Assembly (NCBI RefSeq): GCF_000246855.1
Contig: NC_016609.1
Span: forward strand, 248,001 to 312,000
Origin: Niastella koreensis GR20-10
GTDB taxonomy: Bacteria > Bacteroidota > Bacteroidia > Chitinophagales > Chitinophagaceae
Direction: 5' to 3'
DNA: 64,000 bases
Positions 42,841-52,173 of this stretch are shown one piece after another (position 1 is the first letter of the stretch; each line of letters opens with the position of its first letter). Under the pieces are notes generated by a model that did not search any database, had not been told where the DNA came from, and saw nothing but the letters and a program-made list of their open reading frames with translations. The translations under genes were made by a program, and so were the position numbers.

Positions 42841-45800
42841 ATGAAAAGATTAAAATATATAGCTACACTGTTTTTACTGGGAGTTGTATTGCATCTCCAT
42901 GCGCAGCGGGCATTTACAGCGGGTAACATCGTTGTGTACCGGGTAGGGGATGGCAGTACTGCATTAACTTCAGGCGCAGCGAATGTTTATCTGGATGAAT
43001 ATACCCCGGCAGGTGTGCTGATTCAATCGATCTTAATGCCAGCCAGCGGCCAGAAAATAAACTGCTTTGGTGATGATGTTTTTGGCGGCCAGCTGAGTTT
43101 GAGTACCAATGGCAAAAGTTTGATCGTTCCCGGGCTGAATGTAGACCTGGGTGTGTCAACGTTGGGACCAAGGTCAATAGGCGTGGTAGATTATAACGGG
43201 GCTATAAGCAGCATAACTGTTGATCCCAATGCCAGTAGCTATAACATGCGGTCGGCAGTATCAAATGACGGTACAAATTTATGGGCTGCCAGTGGTGGAA
43301 GCCTTGGAGTAGAATACACCACCGTTGGTTCAGCAACGCCCGCTTTGATTGCTTCTATCGGTGGGTCATCCAATTCCGTAGGAATAGCCAATGGCCAGTT
43401 GTATGCTTCTTCCAATTCAAACAGTTTACCGTTAGTAAAAATAGGAACAGGATTACCAACAACAACAGGTCAAACAGTAAGTGCCGTACCAGGTATTCCC
43501 ACCAGAACAAGACCGCAACAGTTTGCCTTCGCCGACCTGGATGCAGGTGTAGCCGGCGTGGATGTTCTATACCTGGCTTCGCAGAACCCCTTGGTGCCCG
43601 GCGGTATTCAAAAATATTCCCTGGTAAATGGTACCTGGGTTGCCAATGGCCAGGTGGGCACCACTGCAGATGCTTATTCAGGACTCACCATAAAGGTATC
43701 TGGAAGCAGTGTAACCATTTATGCAACCAGGCAGGGCGGCAACAACGCTATAATAAAAGGCGGAGAGTTGGTAAAGCTGGTAGATAACGGCGGTTATAAC
43801 ACCACGTTAACGGGAACTCCCACCGTGCTGGCTGCTGTAGCCAATGCAAATACCGCAGCATTCAGAGGCGTTGCATTAGTCCCACAACCGGCTCCGTTTA
43901 CAGCGGGTAACATCGTTGTGTACCGGGTAGGGGATGGCAGCGCTGCATTGACGTCGGGCGCCTCGAAAATTTACCTGGATGAATATACCCCGGCAGGCGT
44001 ATTGGTTCAATCGATCCTGATGCCAGCCAGTGGTCAAAAAATAACCTGTTTTGGCGATGATGTTTTTGGCGGCCAGCTGAGTTTGAGTACCGATGGTAAA
44101 AGTTTGATCGTTCCCGGGCTGAATGTAGACCTGGGCATGTCAACGTTGGGCCCAAGATCAATTGGAGTAGTGGATTATAACGGGGCTGTAACCAGTGTAA
44201 CCGTTGATCCCAATGCCGGTAGCTATAACATGCGGTCGGCAGTATCAAACGACGGTACCAATGTATGGGTTGCCAGTGGCGGAAGTCTTGGAGTAGAATA
44301 CACCACCGTTGGTTCAGCAACGCCTGCTTTAATAGCTTCTATCGGCGGGTCGTCCAATACCGTAGGGATAGCGGATGGCCAGTTGTATGCCTCTTCCAAT
44401 TCAAACAGTTTACCGTTAGTGAAAATAGGAACGGGGCTGCCTGCTACAACAGGTCAAATAGTTAGCGCCGTACCAGGTATTCCCACCAGAACAAGACCAC
44501 AACAATTTGCCTTTGCCGACCTGGATGCAGGTGTTGCCGGCGTGGATGTTTTATACCTGGCTTCGCAAAACCCGATATCGCCTGGTGGAATTCAAAAGTA
44601 TTCGCTGGTAAACGGCACCTGGGTTGCCAATGGCCAGGTGGGCGCCACTGCAGATGCTTATTCAGGACTCACTATAAAAGTATCAGGTAACAGTGTCACT
44701 ATCTATGCAACCAGGCAGGGTGTTAACAATGCAACTATAAAAGGCGGAGAGTTGGTAAAGCTGGTAGATAACAGCGGTTACAACAGCACGTTAACGGGAA
44801 CCCCTACCGTATTGGCAGCTGTTGCCAATGTAAACACAAAAGCGCTGAGGGGCGTTGCTCTGGTGCCACAGGGATGTTTTTCGCCATTGGCATTTCAGGT
44901 AATTAACGTTACCGCTACACAGGCAACGCTCACCTGGAATGCACCGTCGGGCGGCGGCAGTACGTTTGAATATGCAGTCACCACTTCTGCTACACCACCT
45001 GCAACAGGAACAACAACCAACACTACCCTCAATACGGTAACAGGCCTCTCCAATGCGATCACCTATTATGCGCATGTAAGAACTGTTTGCGGTGCAGCGG
45101 GTAAATCGGAGTGGGCGTCCGTATCCTTTGTAACCAGTTGTAAAGCGCCCCTTCTTTCAAGATTGAATATGAATCCCCTGCCCACCGGAAAAACAACTAT
45201 TAACTGGAACCAGGTATTTGGCGCTGCAGGTTATGAATACGTTGTGTCCCAAAGCGCAACGCCGCCTGCAACAGGTACGGCTGTGAGTGATACTTTCGTA
45301 AATGTGGAAGGTTTAAGTGCTGTGACCTCTTATTATGTACATGTTCGCTCCGGTTGCGGACCGGGCGCCTGGTCGGGCTGGATCTCAAAATTGTTTACAA
45401 CAGGCTGTTTTATGCCAACTGCTAACTTAAACGTAATGGCAAACAAGGCCGGGGTAACCTGGAATAAAATAAATAATGCCATTCAGTACGAGTATGCATT
45501 GACTGCAACCGCCGCCAAACCATTGAGTGGTGTGGTTACGGCAGATACCAGCTATGTATCAGGAAAATTGAACGACGGCCCGGCGCATTATTTCCATGTA
45601 AGAAGCATTTGCAGTACCGGGGCAGTTTCGGAATGGAACACGGTTAAATTCAACCTGGAGGGGATAGAGATTTATCCTAACCCCGTCACCGATATTTTGC
45701 ACATCAACCTGCATACTACCGGGACCAACGGTCAGGTGTCCGTTACCAATGCCATGGGTGGGATGGTTGCCCGGGTAAGAGTAACGGGTTCCATTTTAAC

Positions 45801-45891
45801 CATCGATACAAGAGGATGGGCCGCAGGCTTATACCTGGTACGATATGATGACGGTGTAAATAAATATGTTGAAAAGATTATAAAGAAATAG
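42841..45891 (+). CDS. Secreted T9SS type A protein with duplicated 328-residue unit and Fn3 domains
   Basis: From the ATG at 42841 the 1016-residue protein has a signal peptide (YIATLFLLGVVLHLHA), two nearly identical units of 328 residues (starting at about residues 22 and 350 with FTAGNIVVYRVGDG), three fibronectin type III domains (from about residue 680, each starting near a Cys and with AxxYxYHVRxxC-type motifs), and a T9SS type A sorting domain (IEIYPNPVTDILHINL to KYVEKIIKK). The repeated unit looks like a beta-propeller. It probably binds or processes the ligand of the SusCD pair on the cell surface. I chose the start at the signal peptide rather than the longer frame. Confidence 0.92.
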   Translation: MKRLKYIATLFLLGVVLHLHAQRAFTAGNIVVYRVGDGSTALTSGAANVYLDEYTPAGVLIQSILMPASGQKINCFGDDVFGGQLSLSTNGKSLIVPGLNVDLGVSTLGPRSIGVVDYNGAISSITVDPNASSYNMRSAVSNDGTNLWAASGGSLGVEYTTVGSATPALIASIGGSSNSVGIANGQLYASSNSNSLPLVKIGTGLPTTTGQTVSAVPGIPTRTRPQQFAFADLDAGVAGVDVLYLASQNPLVPGGIQKYSLVNGTWVANGQVGTTADAYSGLTIKVSGSSVTIYATRQGGNNAIIKGGELVKLVDNGGYNTTLTGTPTVLAAVANANTAAFRGVALVPQPAPFTAGNIVVYRVGDGSAALTSGASKIYLDEYTPAGVLVQSILMPASGQKITCFGDDVFGGQLSLSTDGKSLIVPGLNVDLGMSTLGPRSIGVVDYNGAVTSVTVDPNAGSYNMRSAVSNDGTNVWVASGGSLGVEYTTVGSATPALIASIGGSSNTVGIADGQLYASSNSNSLPLVKIGTGLPATTGQIVSAVPGIPTRTRPQQFAFADLDAGVAGVDVLYLASQNPISPGGIQKYSLVNGTWVANGQVGATADAYSGLTIKVSGNSVTIYATRQGVNNATIKGGELVKLVDNSGYNSTLTGTPTVLAAVANVNTKALRGVALVPQGCFSPLAFQVINVTATQATLTWNAPSGGGSTFEYAVTTSATPPATGTTTNTTLNTVTGLSNAITYYAHVRTVCGAAGKSEWASVSFVTSCKAPLLSRLNMNPLPTGKTTINWNQVFGAAGYEYVVSQSATPPATGTAVSDTFVNVEGLSAVTSYYVHVRSGCGPGAWSGWISKLFTTGCFMPTANLNVMANKAGVTWNKINNAIQYEYALTATAAKPLSGVVTADTSYVSGKLNDGPAHYFHVRSICSTGAVSEWNTVKFNLEGIEIYPNPVTDILHINLHTTGTNGQVSVTNAMGGMVARVRVTGSILTIDTRGWAAGLYLVRYDDGVNKYVEKIIKK
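42913..44874 (+). repeat. 984-bp direct duplication inside the T9SS cargo gene
   Basis: Copy 1 (42913-43890) and copy 2 (43897-44874) align with a constant offset of 984 bases, for example TTTACAGCGGGTAACATCG at both starts and GGCGTTGC at both ends. Most stretches are identical and differences are mostly silent, so the duplication looks recent or kept alike by gene conversion. Confidence 0.92.
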
Positions 45892-45900
45892 TTATCTACT

Positions 45901-48519
45901 ATGAAAAAAACGATGATGACGGTAATGGGCTTTATGGTGCTGTTAGCGTGCTCAAGAAATACCACGAAAACCCAGGCGTTGCTTCCGCAAACTGCGCAGG
46001 CGCCAGTAGTAAAAACAGATACTACTGTAAAACGAACAGTTCTTAAACCCTATAAAGATGTTATTACAGGTAAAGCGATCTCCCAGAATGGATTGATAAA
46101 AGTACATAAAATAGAGGAGCGGTATTTTTTTGAGATCCAGGATTCTTTGATTGACAGAGATCTGCTGGTGGTAAACAGAATAAGCAGGGCTGCAGCAGGC
46201 GTACGGCCACTGGATGGTTTTTTTGGCTATGCCGGTGATGAGATTGGTGAAAATGTGATCCGGTTTACAAAAGGACCCAATAATAAATTGTTTATAAACA
46301 GGATCTCGTACCTGGATGTTTCACATGATAGCAGCGAAAACGGATTGTTGCGGTCTGTTATCAATTCCAATCTGCAACCTATTGTAGCCTCTTTTGAGAT
46401 CAAAGCAATTTCCCCAAACGACAAAGGGACCGTAATTGATGTGACTGATTATATCAATGGCGATAACGACGTTTTCTTTTTTAATCCCCAGGTAAAGAAG
46501 TCCTGTGGTTTGGGCGGGCTGCAACCCGATAAATCATATACGGTTAAGATCACTTCTTTTCCGCTTAATACCGAGGTGAGAACGATAAAGACCTATACCC
46601 TGGGCGATCAGCTTTTAACGTATGAACTGAACTCCTCACTGGTATTATTGCCAGGGGAGCCCATGACGCCGCGGTACTTTGATGAACGGGTAGGTTTTTT
46701 TTCAAGAGGATACCGGAACTATGATGCACAACAAGGGGTTCGGGCCGATTATATGATCACCAGATGGCGATTGGAACCCAGGGAAGAGGACCTTGCAAAA
46801 TATCAAAGGGGAGAACTGGTTGAACCTAAAAAGCCAATTGTATTTTATATTGATCCGGCTACCCCTAAAAAATGGGTCCCTTACCTCATCGAGGGCGTAA
46901 ATGCCTGGCAACGGTCATTTGAAAAGGCCGGCTTCAAAAATGCTGTTTATGCGCGGGAAGCGCCTGCCGATGATACCTGTTGGAGCATAGATGATGCCAG
47001 GCATAATGTGATCGTTTATAAAGCTTCTGCCATTCAAAATGCAAGCGGCCCGCAAATAAGTGATCCCCGTTCAGGCGAGATCCTGGAAAGCCATGTGAAT
47101 TGGTATCACAATGTGCAGCAGATCCTGCGCGACTGGTATTTTGTACAGGCTTCACCCAACGACCCCAATGGACGGAAAATGATCTTTGACGATTCTTTAA
47201 TGGGGCAACTGATTAAAATGGTTTGCACACATGAGGTAGGGCATACGCTTGGCCTGCAACATAATTTCGCGGCTTCCTGGTCGGTACCGGTTGATAGTTT
47301 GCGCAGCAAAAGCTATGTGCATGTTAACGGACATACCCCATCGATAATGGATTATGCCCGTTTCAATTATGTTGCTCAGCCGGAAGATAGCATAGGAGTG
47401 AAAGACCTGGTACCCCGTATTGGCGTATATGATGACTGGGCAATCGAATGGGGGTATAGATGGTTACCCGGTTTCAGGACCATCGACGATGAAAAGGCCT
47501 ACATGAACAAATGGATCATTGCGCAACTGGCTAAAGACAAAAGATGTTTTTTTGAGAACAACAGTGCGCCTGACCCCCGCAACCAGGCTGAGGATTTGGG
47601 TGATGATGCTGTAAAAGCCGGCAGCTATGGCATCAGGAACCTGCAAAGGGTAGTGGCCAACCTGGAAGCATGGACAAAAACGCCTAATAGCGACTATACC
47701 GATCTTGTAAAAATGTACCGGGAGGTTATAAACCAGTATAACCGTTATTTGAACCATGTTATGTTCAACATAGGTCATATGTATATTACGCAGCAGACTG
47801 TAGAACAGGGTGGACCTTTTTTCAGCTATCCTAGCAGGCAGCGGATCAGAAGCGCCGTACAATTCTTTAATGAACAGTTATTTGAAACGCCATCCTGGCT
47901 CAATAATAAAGCCTTAATTGCAAAAGGCTCCGGTGGCGGCATCATTCAAACGCTCTGGATCCAGGAACGGTTTTTACATGGATTGGTTGAACCAGCTATG
48001 TGGAACTGGCTGGTGTTTAATGAAACCAACCAGCCAAAGGATAAGTCATACAATTATGATGAATTGTTATCAGACCTGGAGAGTGGTATCTGGAAGGAAC
48101 TGGAAAAACATGAAAGTATAGACATGTACCGCCGGAACGTTCAAAAAGTATATGTAGCCAAGTTAATCCAGGGAGTTCGGTTTGGGAAGGTCGGCGACAT
48201 GGGAATGAATGATTGTGTTACTATTATGCAGGACCATATTAACAGGCTGTATAATAAAATATGCGCTGCATTGCCAGTGTACAAAGACCGGGAGTCCAGG
48301 TTGCATTTGGAAGATCTGAGAGACCGGTTGAAAGCATCCATCGATGTTCAAAAAAAGGAGTTGCCGGAAATGCCCAGGATGGTTTCTTCGAGGGCGCTCA
48401 ATGGATTCGGGGATCAGGAACAGGGATCACTGTTTAATTCAACCTCGCTTCCTGTTCAAGGGCAAAAGAACAAGGGGTGCTGGGAAGGCGTTGAGGTACA
48501 AACGGACATGTTTAGATAA
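45901..48519 (+). CDS. Zinc-dependent metalloprotease (metzincin-like) lipoprotein
   Basis: The 872-residue protein has a lipoprotein signal (MVLLACSRNTTK), domains resembling DUF5117/DUF5118 on the N-terminal side, and a metzincin zinc site H444-E-V-G-H448-T-L-G-L-Q-H454, followed by a Met-turn-like PSIMDYARF. It should cut proteins or peptides at the cell surface or in the periplasm. It is the last gene of the SusC operon, 9 bases after the T9SS cargo gene, and suggests that the operon takes up protein fragments. Confidence 0.92.
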   Translation: MKKTMMTVMGFMVLLACSRNTTKTQALLPQTAQAPVVKTDTTVKRTVLKPYKDVITGKAISQNGLIKVHKIEERYFFEIQDSLIDRDLLVVNRISRAAAGVRPLDGFFGYAGDEIGENVIRFTKGPNNKLFINRISYLDVSHDSSENGLLRSVINSNLQPIVASFEIKAISPNDKGTVIDVTDYINGDNDVFFFNPQVKKSCGLGGLQPDKSYTVKITSFPLNTEVRTIKTYTLGDQLLTYELNSSLVLLPGEPMTPRYFDERVGFFSRGYRNYDAQQGVRADYMITRWRLEPREEDLAKYQRGELVEPKKPIVFYIDPATPKKWVPYLIEGVNAWQRSFEKAGFKNAVYAREAPADDTCWSIDDARHNVIVYKASAIQNASGPQISDPRSGEILESHVNWYHNVQQILRDWYFVQASPNDPNGRKMIFDDSLMGQLIKMVCTHEVGHTLGLQHNFAASWSVPVDSLRSKSYVHVNGHTPSIMDYARFNYVAQPEDSIGVKDLVPRIGVYDDWAIEWGYRWLPGFRTIDDEKAYMNKWIIAQLAKDKRCFFENNSAPDPRNQAEDLGDDAVKAGSYGIRNLQRVVANLEAWTKTPNSDYTDLVKMYREVINQYNRYLNHVMFNIGHMYITQQTVEQGGPFFSYPSRQRIRSAVQFFNEQLFETPSWLNNKALIAKGSGGGIIQTLWIQERFLHGLVEPAMWNWLVFNETNQPKDKSYNYDELLSDLESGIWKELEKHESIDMYRRNVQKVYVAKLIQGVRFGKVGDMGMNDCVTIMQDHINRLYNKICAALPVYKDRESRLHLEDLRDRLKASIDVQKKELPEMPRMVSSRALNGFGDQEQGSLFNSTSLPVQGQKNKGCWEGVEVQTDMFR

Positions 48520-48544
48520 GCATAATTAAGATCATTATAAATAA

Positions 48545-48580
48545 AAAGGGCTGCCCTTCAAAGAAGGACAGCCTTTTTTA
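48545..48580. terminator. Bidirectional terminator between convergent genes
   Basis: AAAGGGCTGCCCTTC (48545-48559) pairs with GAAGGACAGCCTTTT (48563-48577), with one mismatch, around AAA, and is followed by TTTT. It serves the SusC operon on the plus strand and the small secreted protein gene on the minus strand. Confidence 0.88.
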
Positions 48581-48583
48581 TTA

Positions 48584-49021
48584 TTAGTGTTTTGCATCTG
48601 CTGCAACAATGTTGATAACAGCAGTTCCTTCTGTAAAGCTTGCGTGCATTGCATTAGGAGAAAGGTTTGAATACTGTGTCATAACAGAATTCAAAGCTTC
48701 CTGAAGAGTTAATTGACCGTCAGCACCGCCGTCGGCAACTGATTCTTCATCGAAAGAGATTGAACCAATAAATTTGCTATAATCTGAAGTTTGATTAAAG
48801 CTTTGTTGAGTCAGCGTCCAGTTACTTGCATCAGTGAAGTTAGCTGAAGTAATGGTTCTGTCTCTCAGATCTGATTCTGTAGTATGGTTTGGTTCAAGTC
48901 TTTGGTTATCTGTTCCAGAAATATAGTAATAAGTCTGGGTAGCTTTTTTAGATGTGAATGCAAAGGCTACAACGGCAATAGCAACAACTGCTGCAGAAGC
49001 TAAAACTACTTTCAATTTCAT
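48584..49021 (-). CDS. Small secreted protein with EF-hand-like loop (paralogue 1)
   Basis: The 145-residue protein has a signal peptide or membrane anchor (VVLASAAVVAIAVVAFAF) and a secreted part with TYYYISGTDNQRLEP and a glycine-rich segment D97-G-G-A-D101-G102-Q-L104-T-L-Q-E108. This has the spacing of a 12-residue EF-hand loop (D1, D5, G6, L8, E12), though position 3 is Gly. It contains no cysteine after the signal. The family resembles small exported Bacteroidota proteins of unknown function (DUF6520-like, uncertain). A paralogue lies 440 bases upstream and both share leader sequences. Confidence 0.82.
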   Translation of the reverse strand: MKLKVVLASAAVVAIAVVAFAFTSKKATQTYYYISGTDNQRLEPNHTTESDLRDRTITSANFTDASNWTLTQQSFNQTSDYSKFIGSISFDEESVADGGADGQLTLQEALNSVMTQYSNLSPNAMHASFTEGTAVINIVAADAKH

Positions 49022-49459
49022 AAAATAAAATTTAACTGATTAATGATATGCCTACTCTGTTACAGGTTTTCGGCTAGGCCTGTTTTGCTGATCCGGGTGG
49101 CCACCAGGATCAGCGGAGTGCGCACAATATTTTAATAATGGATGATCTCGCTTATAAAGTTGAATTACATTAAATGCAATTTCGGGTTAATGGGGGAGGG
49201 GCGGATATGCTTACTGCAGGGTGCCTCAATTAGACAAAAAAGGCAGCACAGCAAGCCACTGTTAAAAACCTTCTATAATAGATCAAGAAAGGCCGTTGTT
49301 ATTGATTAATGCTCCTGATGAATAAATCCGTAGCTGATGTATCGTTCGTCTTAACTCCGTTAGCATTTATTTGTATGCAATTTACATTCGATAATTTCCG
49401 CTGTTTGCATTTTTTTTATACAAAATTCCACGATCGTTTCTTCTGTTTGCATTGTTGTA
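49022..49459. other. Intergenic leader and palindrome between the paralogues
   Basis: Bases 49043-49084 carry a leader (read on the minus strand GCCGAAAACCTGTAACAGAG) repeated at 50272-50314. Bases 49087-49114 form a 28-bp palindrome with one mismatched pair (GCTGATCC...GGATCAGC, centre GGTGGCCACC). No gene is supported. Confidence 0.55.
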
Positions 49460-49891
49460 TTAATGACACGCGTCAGCGGCTGTTATACATACTCTGGCAG
49501 TTCCGACATCATAACACGCTTGCATGGCATGAGGAGTTGTCGCCTGATATAGAGCGCAAATTGCATTCAACGCTTCCTGTAAAGTAAGCTGACCATCTGA
49601 ACCGCCGTCTGCAACAGACTCTTCATCAAATGTTATAGACCCTATAAACTTGCTATAATCAGTAGTTTGATTGAAAGCTTGTGCTGTTGTGGTCCAGTTA
49701 TTAATATCTGTGAAAGCTGTACAATTCATGCTTCTTTGACAAAGTTCTATTTCAATGGTATGTGCGGGTTCGATACGTTGAAAGTCTGTGCCCGAAACGT
49801 AATAATAGGTTTGGGTAGCTAATGGTTTGGGCGTAAATCCGCCAACAAGAAGGTAGGCAATCGCTACACAAGAAAGTTGTAACACTTTCAT
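49460..49891 (-). CDS. Small secreted cysteine-rich protein with EF-hand-like loop (paralogue 2)
   Basis: The 143-residue protein is a paralogue of the one at 48584: ATQTYYYVSGTDFQRIEP, FNQTTDYSKFIGSITFDEES and the loop D95-G-G-S-D99-G100-Q-L-T-L-Q-E106 align throughout. It has a signal peptide (CVAIAYLLVGGFT). Unlike paralogue 1 it has six cysteines in the mature part (C51, C57, C112, C126, C135, C142), able to form three disulfides. Function unknown; secretion inferred. Confidence 0.82.
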   Translation of the reverse strand: MKVLQLSCVAIAYLLVGGFTPKPLATQTYYYVSGTDFQRIEPAHTIEIELCQRSMNCTAFTDINNWTTTAQAFNQTTDYSKFIGSITFDEESVADGGSDGQLTLQEALNAICALYQATTPHAMQACYDVGTARVCITAADACH

Positions 49892-50145
49892 AGTATAAAG
49901 TTTAAATGGTTAATGGTGCTCTTGTAAACCGGGGTACAATTTACACCCGTAGATTTCTTCTGTTTGCACTTTCTATATACAAAATCCCACGCTTATTGTC
50001 TCGAAATCGTTTGTACACTTAATTATCGTACTGCTCCGGATCATAACAACCTGTAACGGGTTCATTGCAGGCAAACAACGATCCTGATCGGTTCTGCACC
50101 GATCTAAAGCAAATAGCATTGTTTCATTTCATGTAAATAATGATC

Positions 50146-50250
50146 CTAATGAAGTTGGAAAAGCTCCGGGATCAAACAACAACAATCCATAACAGTAAAA
50201 CCTGCATAGCATGAATACCTAACTGCTGGCGCAGCTTTCAGCTTAATCAT
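50146..50250 (-). pseudogene. Possible remnant of a third paralogue
   Basis: An ATG at 50250 is preceded by the same leader as paralogue 1 (GCCGAAAACCTG, AACAGAGTAGGCA, TATCATTAA). The ORF has only 34 codons and begins MIKLKAAPAV, loosely like MKLKVVLASAAV, then diverges. It could be a decayed copy or an unrelated small ORF behind a shared regulatory sequence. The rest of the gap 49892-50382 shows no gene. Confidence 0.3.
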
Positions 50251-50382
50251 AAAAATAAGGTTCAATAGTTAATGATACTGCCTACTCTGTTTCAGGTTTT
50301 CGGCCAACCCTGTTATACAAATTTACGCAACCAGTTTAAGCTGTTTGCTTTTTTCGCGCACTTTAGTAAGGCACGTGAATTT

Positions 50383-50751
50383 CTACGAAAATAATAATGG
50401 AACGTGCCGGGTACGCCATTGTCCGGGTGTAATACCATGTACTTCTTTGAATGCCCGTACAAAGGAGCTTTGCGAGCTGTACCCGCATTTGGCCGTGATC
50501 TCCTGCATGGTTAGTTCATCTTTTTGCACCAGGTAAGCGGCCGCTTCTAATCGTTTTCTGATCTCATACTCCTTGATCCCGGTTCCGTATAACTGACGGA
50601 AACCCTGGTGAAGTAAATTGATGCCGATTTGTGAATGGGTTTTGTGAATGAGTGCTGAGATCGTCTTAATTTCCAGCGGATGTTGATCAATGTAGTCTTT
50701 AATGGAATGAATGGCCTCAAGAAAGGTGCTCCTCAAACGTTTCTGGTTCAT
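50383..50751 (-). CDS. Short AraC-type HTH regulator
   Basis: The 122-residue protein consists almost only of an AraC-type DNA-binding domain: TISALIHKTHSQIGINLLHQ and LTMQEITAKCGYSSQSSFVRAF, ending HGITPGQWR. There is no separate sensing domain, in contrast to the AraC protein at 30402. It could control the nearby paralogue genes, which share its strand. Complete at both ends. Confidence 0.88.
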   Translation of the reverse strand: MNQKRLRSTFLEAIHSIKDYIDQHPLEIKTISALIHKTHSQIGINLLHQGFRQLYGTGIKEYEIRKRLEAAAYLVQKDELTMQEITAKCGYSSQSSFVRAFKEVHGITPGQWRTRHVPLLFS

Positions 50752-51155
50752 AAGATAATTTTAAGATAAAGGTTTATAATGCTGCATATTGAACGCTGAT
50801 GCATCGATCATGTACTATATCAAGCTAAATACCAGTAGTGTTACGTTTTACAGGACGGACAGAAATGGGCTGTGAGGAGTTGCTAGTGAATCAAAAGTAG
50901 TTTTTTTTCTGCTAACGGTAAAGGTCAAATTTCTAAGAAAATATTAAAATCGGATTGGGATTTTGGGATGCATGGGATGAGTGGGAATGACAGGGATCAA
51001 TAAAATAAAAGAAGCCTGGATGGAAGTTATTATAATCAATACATTTGTATTGTAAAGTAACGAATTTAAGTTTATAAAGTTACAAATGTGGAAAATGTTA
51101 CAATTAATTTGACCGCGATCAATAAGTTTTACCCTTACCCGTTAACCTTGCATCG
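50752..51155. other. Intergenic region before the first S24 regulator
   Basis: No gene is supported. Around 50946-51000 lies GGATT/GGGAT-rich repeat sequence like the block at 2897. The right end holds a candidate promoter and operators, listed separately. Confidence 0.45.
51040..51103 (+). promoter_or_regulatory. Candidate promoter and operators of S24 regulator 1
   Basis: TACATTTG (51040-51047) fits the -7 box. ACATTTGTA (51041-51049) and TACAAATGT (51081-51089) form a perfect 9-bp inverted repeat. Half-sites TGTAA/TTACA recur at 51051, 51080 and 51098, and again upstream of S24 regulator 2, suggesting auto- and cross-regulation. Confidence 0.5.
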
Positions 51156-51815
51156 ATGGATTATCATATTGGACAAAGACTGAAAGCCTTCCGGGAACAA
51201 ACAAAGATTAAAATGCCCGCCATTGCAGCCCTTACCGGTATTGCCAAGGAAACCCTGTACAAATGGGAAAAGGGTACCAAACCCAGCGATATCAATGACT
51301 ATTTCAGGCTGAAGTTGTACCTGGATAAAATGGAGAACAAACTGGAAGAAGAACAGCTTGATATAGAGTACCGGAAACCGGCCACCATGCGCTTACCCCT
51401 GAACCACAATCGCGTGCCCATTCCCCAAACTGATGGCAAGGCCGCTGCCGGAACCATCCTGTTCTCGAACAATGAGCCGGAGCTGATCGTAGACCGGATA
51501 AACGCGCCTTTCCTGGGCCCCGTGGAAGGGATTATAGAAGTATCCGGCGAAAGCATGGCGCCCACCTTTACCAGTGGCTGCCGGGTTGCCATTAGCCGGC
51601 TGAACAATTACCGCATTCTCGACTGGGGCTGGTACTATTACATCATCGATAAAAACTGGCAGGGGTATGTACGCAGGGTATACCCCGGCGAAACCGAAAA
51701 CAGTTTATGCCTGGTTTCTGATAATCCCAACCAGAACAAGTTTCCTCCTACCCAACGCCAATGGGAACACATCGAAGCCATTTTCCGCGTAATGGCCGCA
51801 ATCTGGAAGTTTTAG
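51156..51815 (+). CDS. XRE-HTH / S24 LexA-like regulator 1, putative non-cleaving
   Basis: The 219-residue protein has an XRE helix-turn-helix (residues 5-60, MPAIAALTGIAKETLYKWEK) and a C-terminal S24 peptidase-like domain with the nucleophile in VSGESM (S133). The catalytic lysine position, 40 residues later, reads YVRRV with R173 instead of Lys, so self-cleavage is doubtful. An Ala-Gly dipeptide (A98-G99) is present in the linker. Paralogous to the protein at 52495, with nearly the same recognition helix. Probably a repressor controlling itself and neighbours. Confidence 0.88.
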   Translation: MDYHIGQRLKAFREQTKIKMPAIAALTGIAKETLYKWEKGTKPSDINDYFRLKLYLDKMENKLEEEQLDIEYRKPATMRLPLNHNRVPIPQTDGKAAAGTILFSNNEPELIVDRINAPFLGPVEGIIEVSGESMAPTFTSGCRVAISRLNNYRILDWGWYYYIIDKNWQGYVRRVYPGETENSLCLVSDNPNQNKFPPTQRQWEHIEAIFRVMAAIWKF

Positions 51816-52036
51816 GTAACAATTTCTTAATATTCGGTGGCAACTGGGTATTATTCCTGCCCAAATTGAGTAAAAACTCAATTTTTTTTCTGCACTTTTT
51901 AGTACAGCACGATTGCTTTATTGTTTTATATAGGAGGAAAGAGGAAATCCTTTTCGAGGTCTCATTCTTACCATTGCTCTGGTAAAGTGTTATCCAGGTG
52001 CTTCACCTCCTGTTCAGTGTAATTTCGTTTCTATAC

Positions 52037-52080
52037 GGATAAAAAACGGGCTCAATGGAATACTTGGGCCCGTTTTATCC
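52037..52080. terminator. Bidirectional terminator between S24 regulator 1 and the small HTH gene
   Basis: AAAACGGGCTCAA (52043-52055) pairs with TTGGGCCCGTTTT (52064-52076), with one G-T pair, and outer bases extend the stem. A and T tracts lie on both sides. The remaining gap bases (51816-52173) show no gene. Confidence 0.85.
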
Positions 52081-52173
52081 ATTTGATCCTGGTTAGTGGA
52101 ATAAATTATAAAACAGGCCAAAAAGGCCGGGAAAGTGATGTTGGTTGGTTGCGAGCCTGGATCTGTATGATTG

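Noticed and set aside
42913-44874. 984-bp repeat as an assembly artefact
   Set aside because: The copies differ at many scattered positions, mostly silent, and the frame is intact through both, so a real duplication is more likely.
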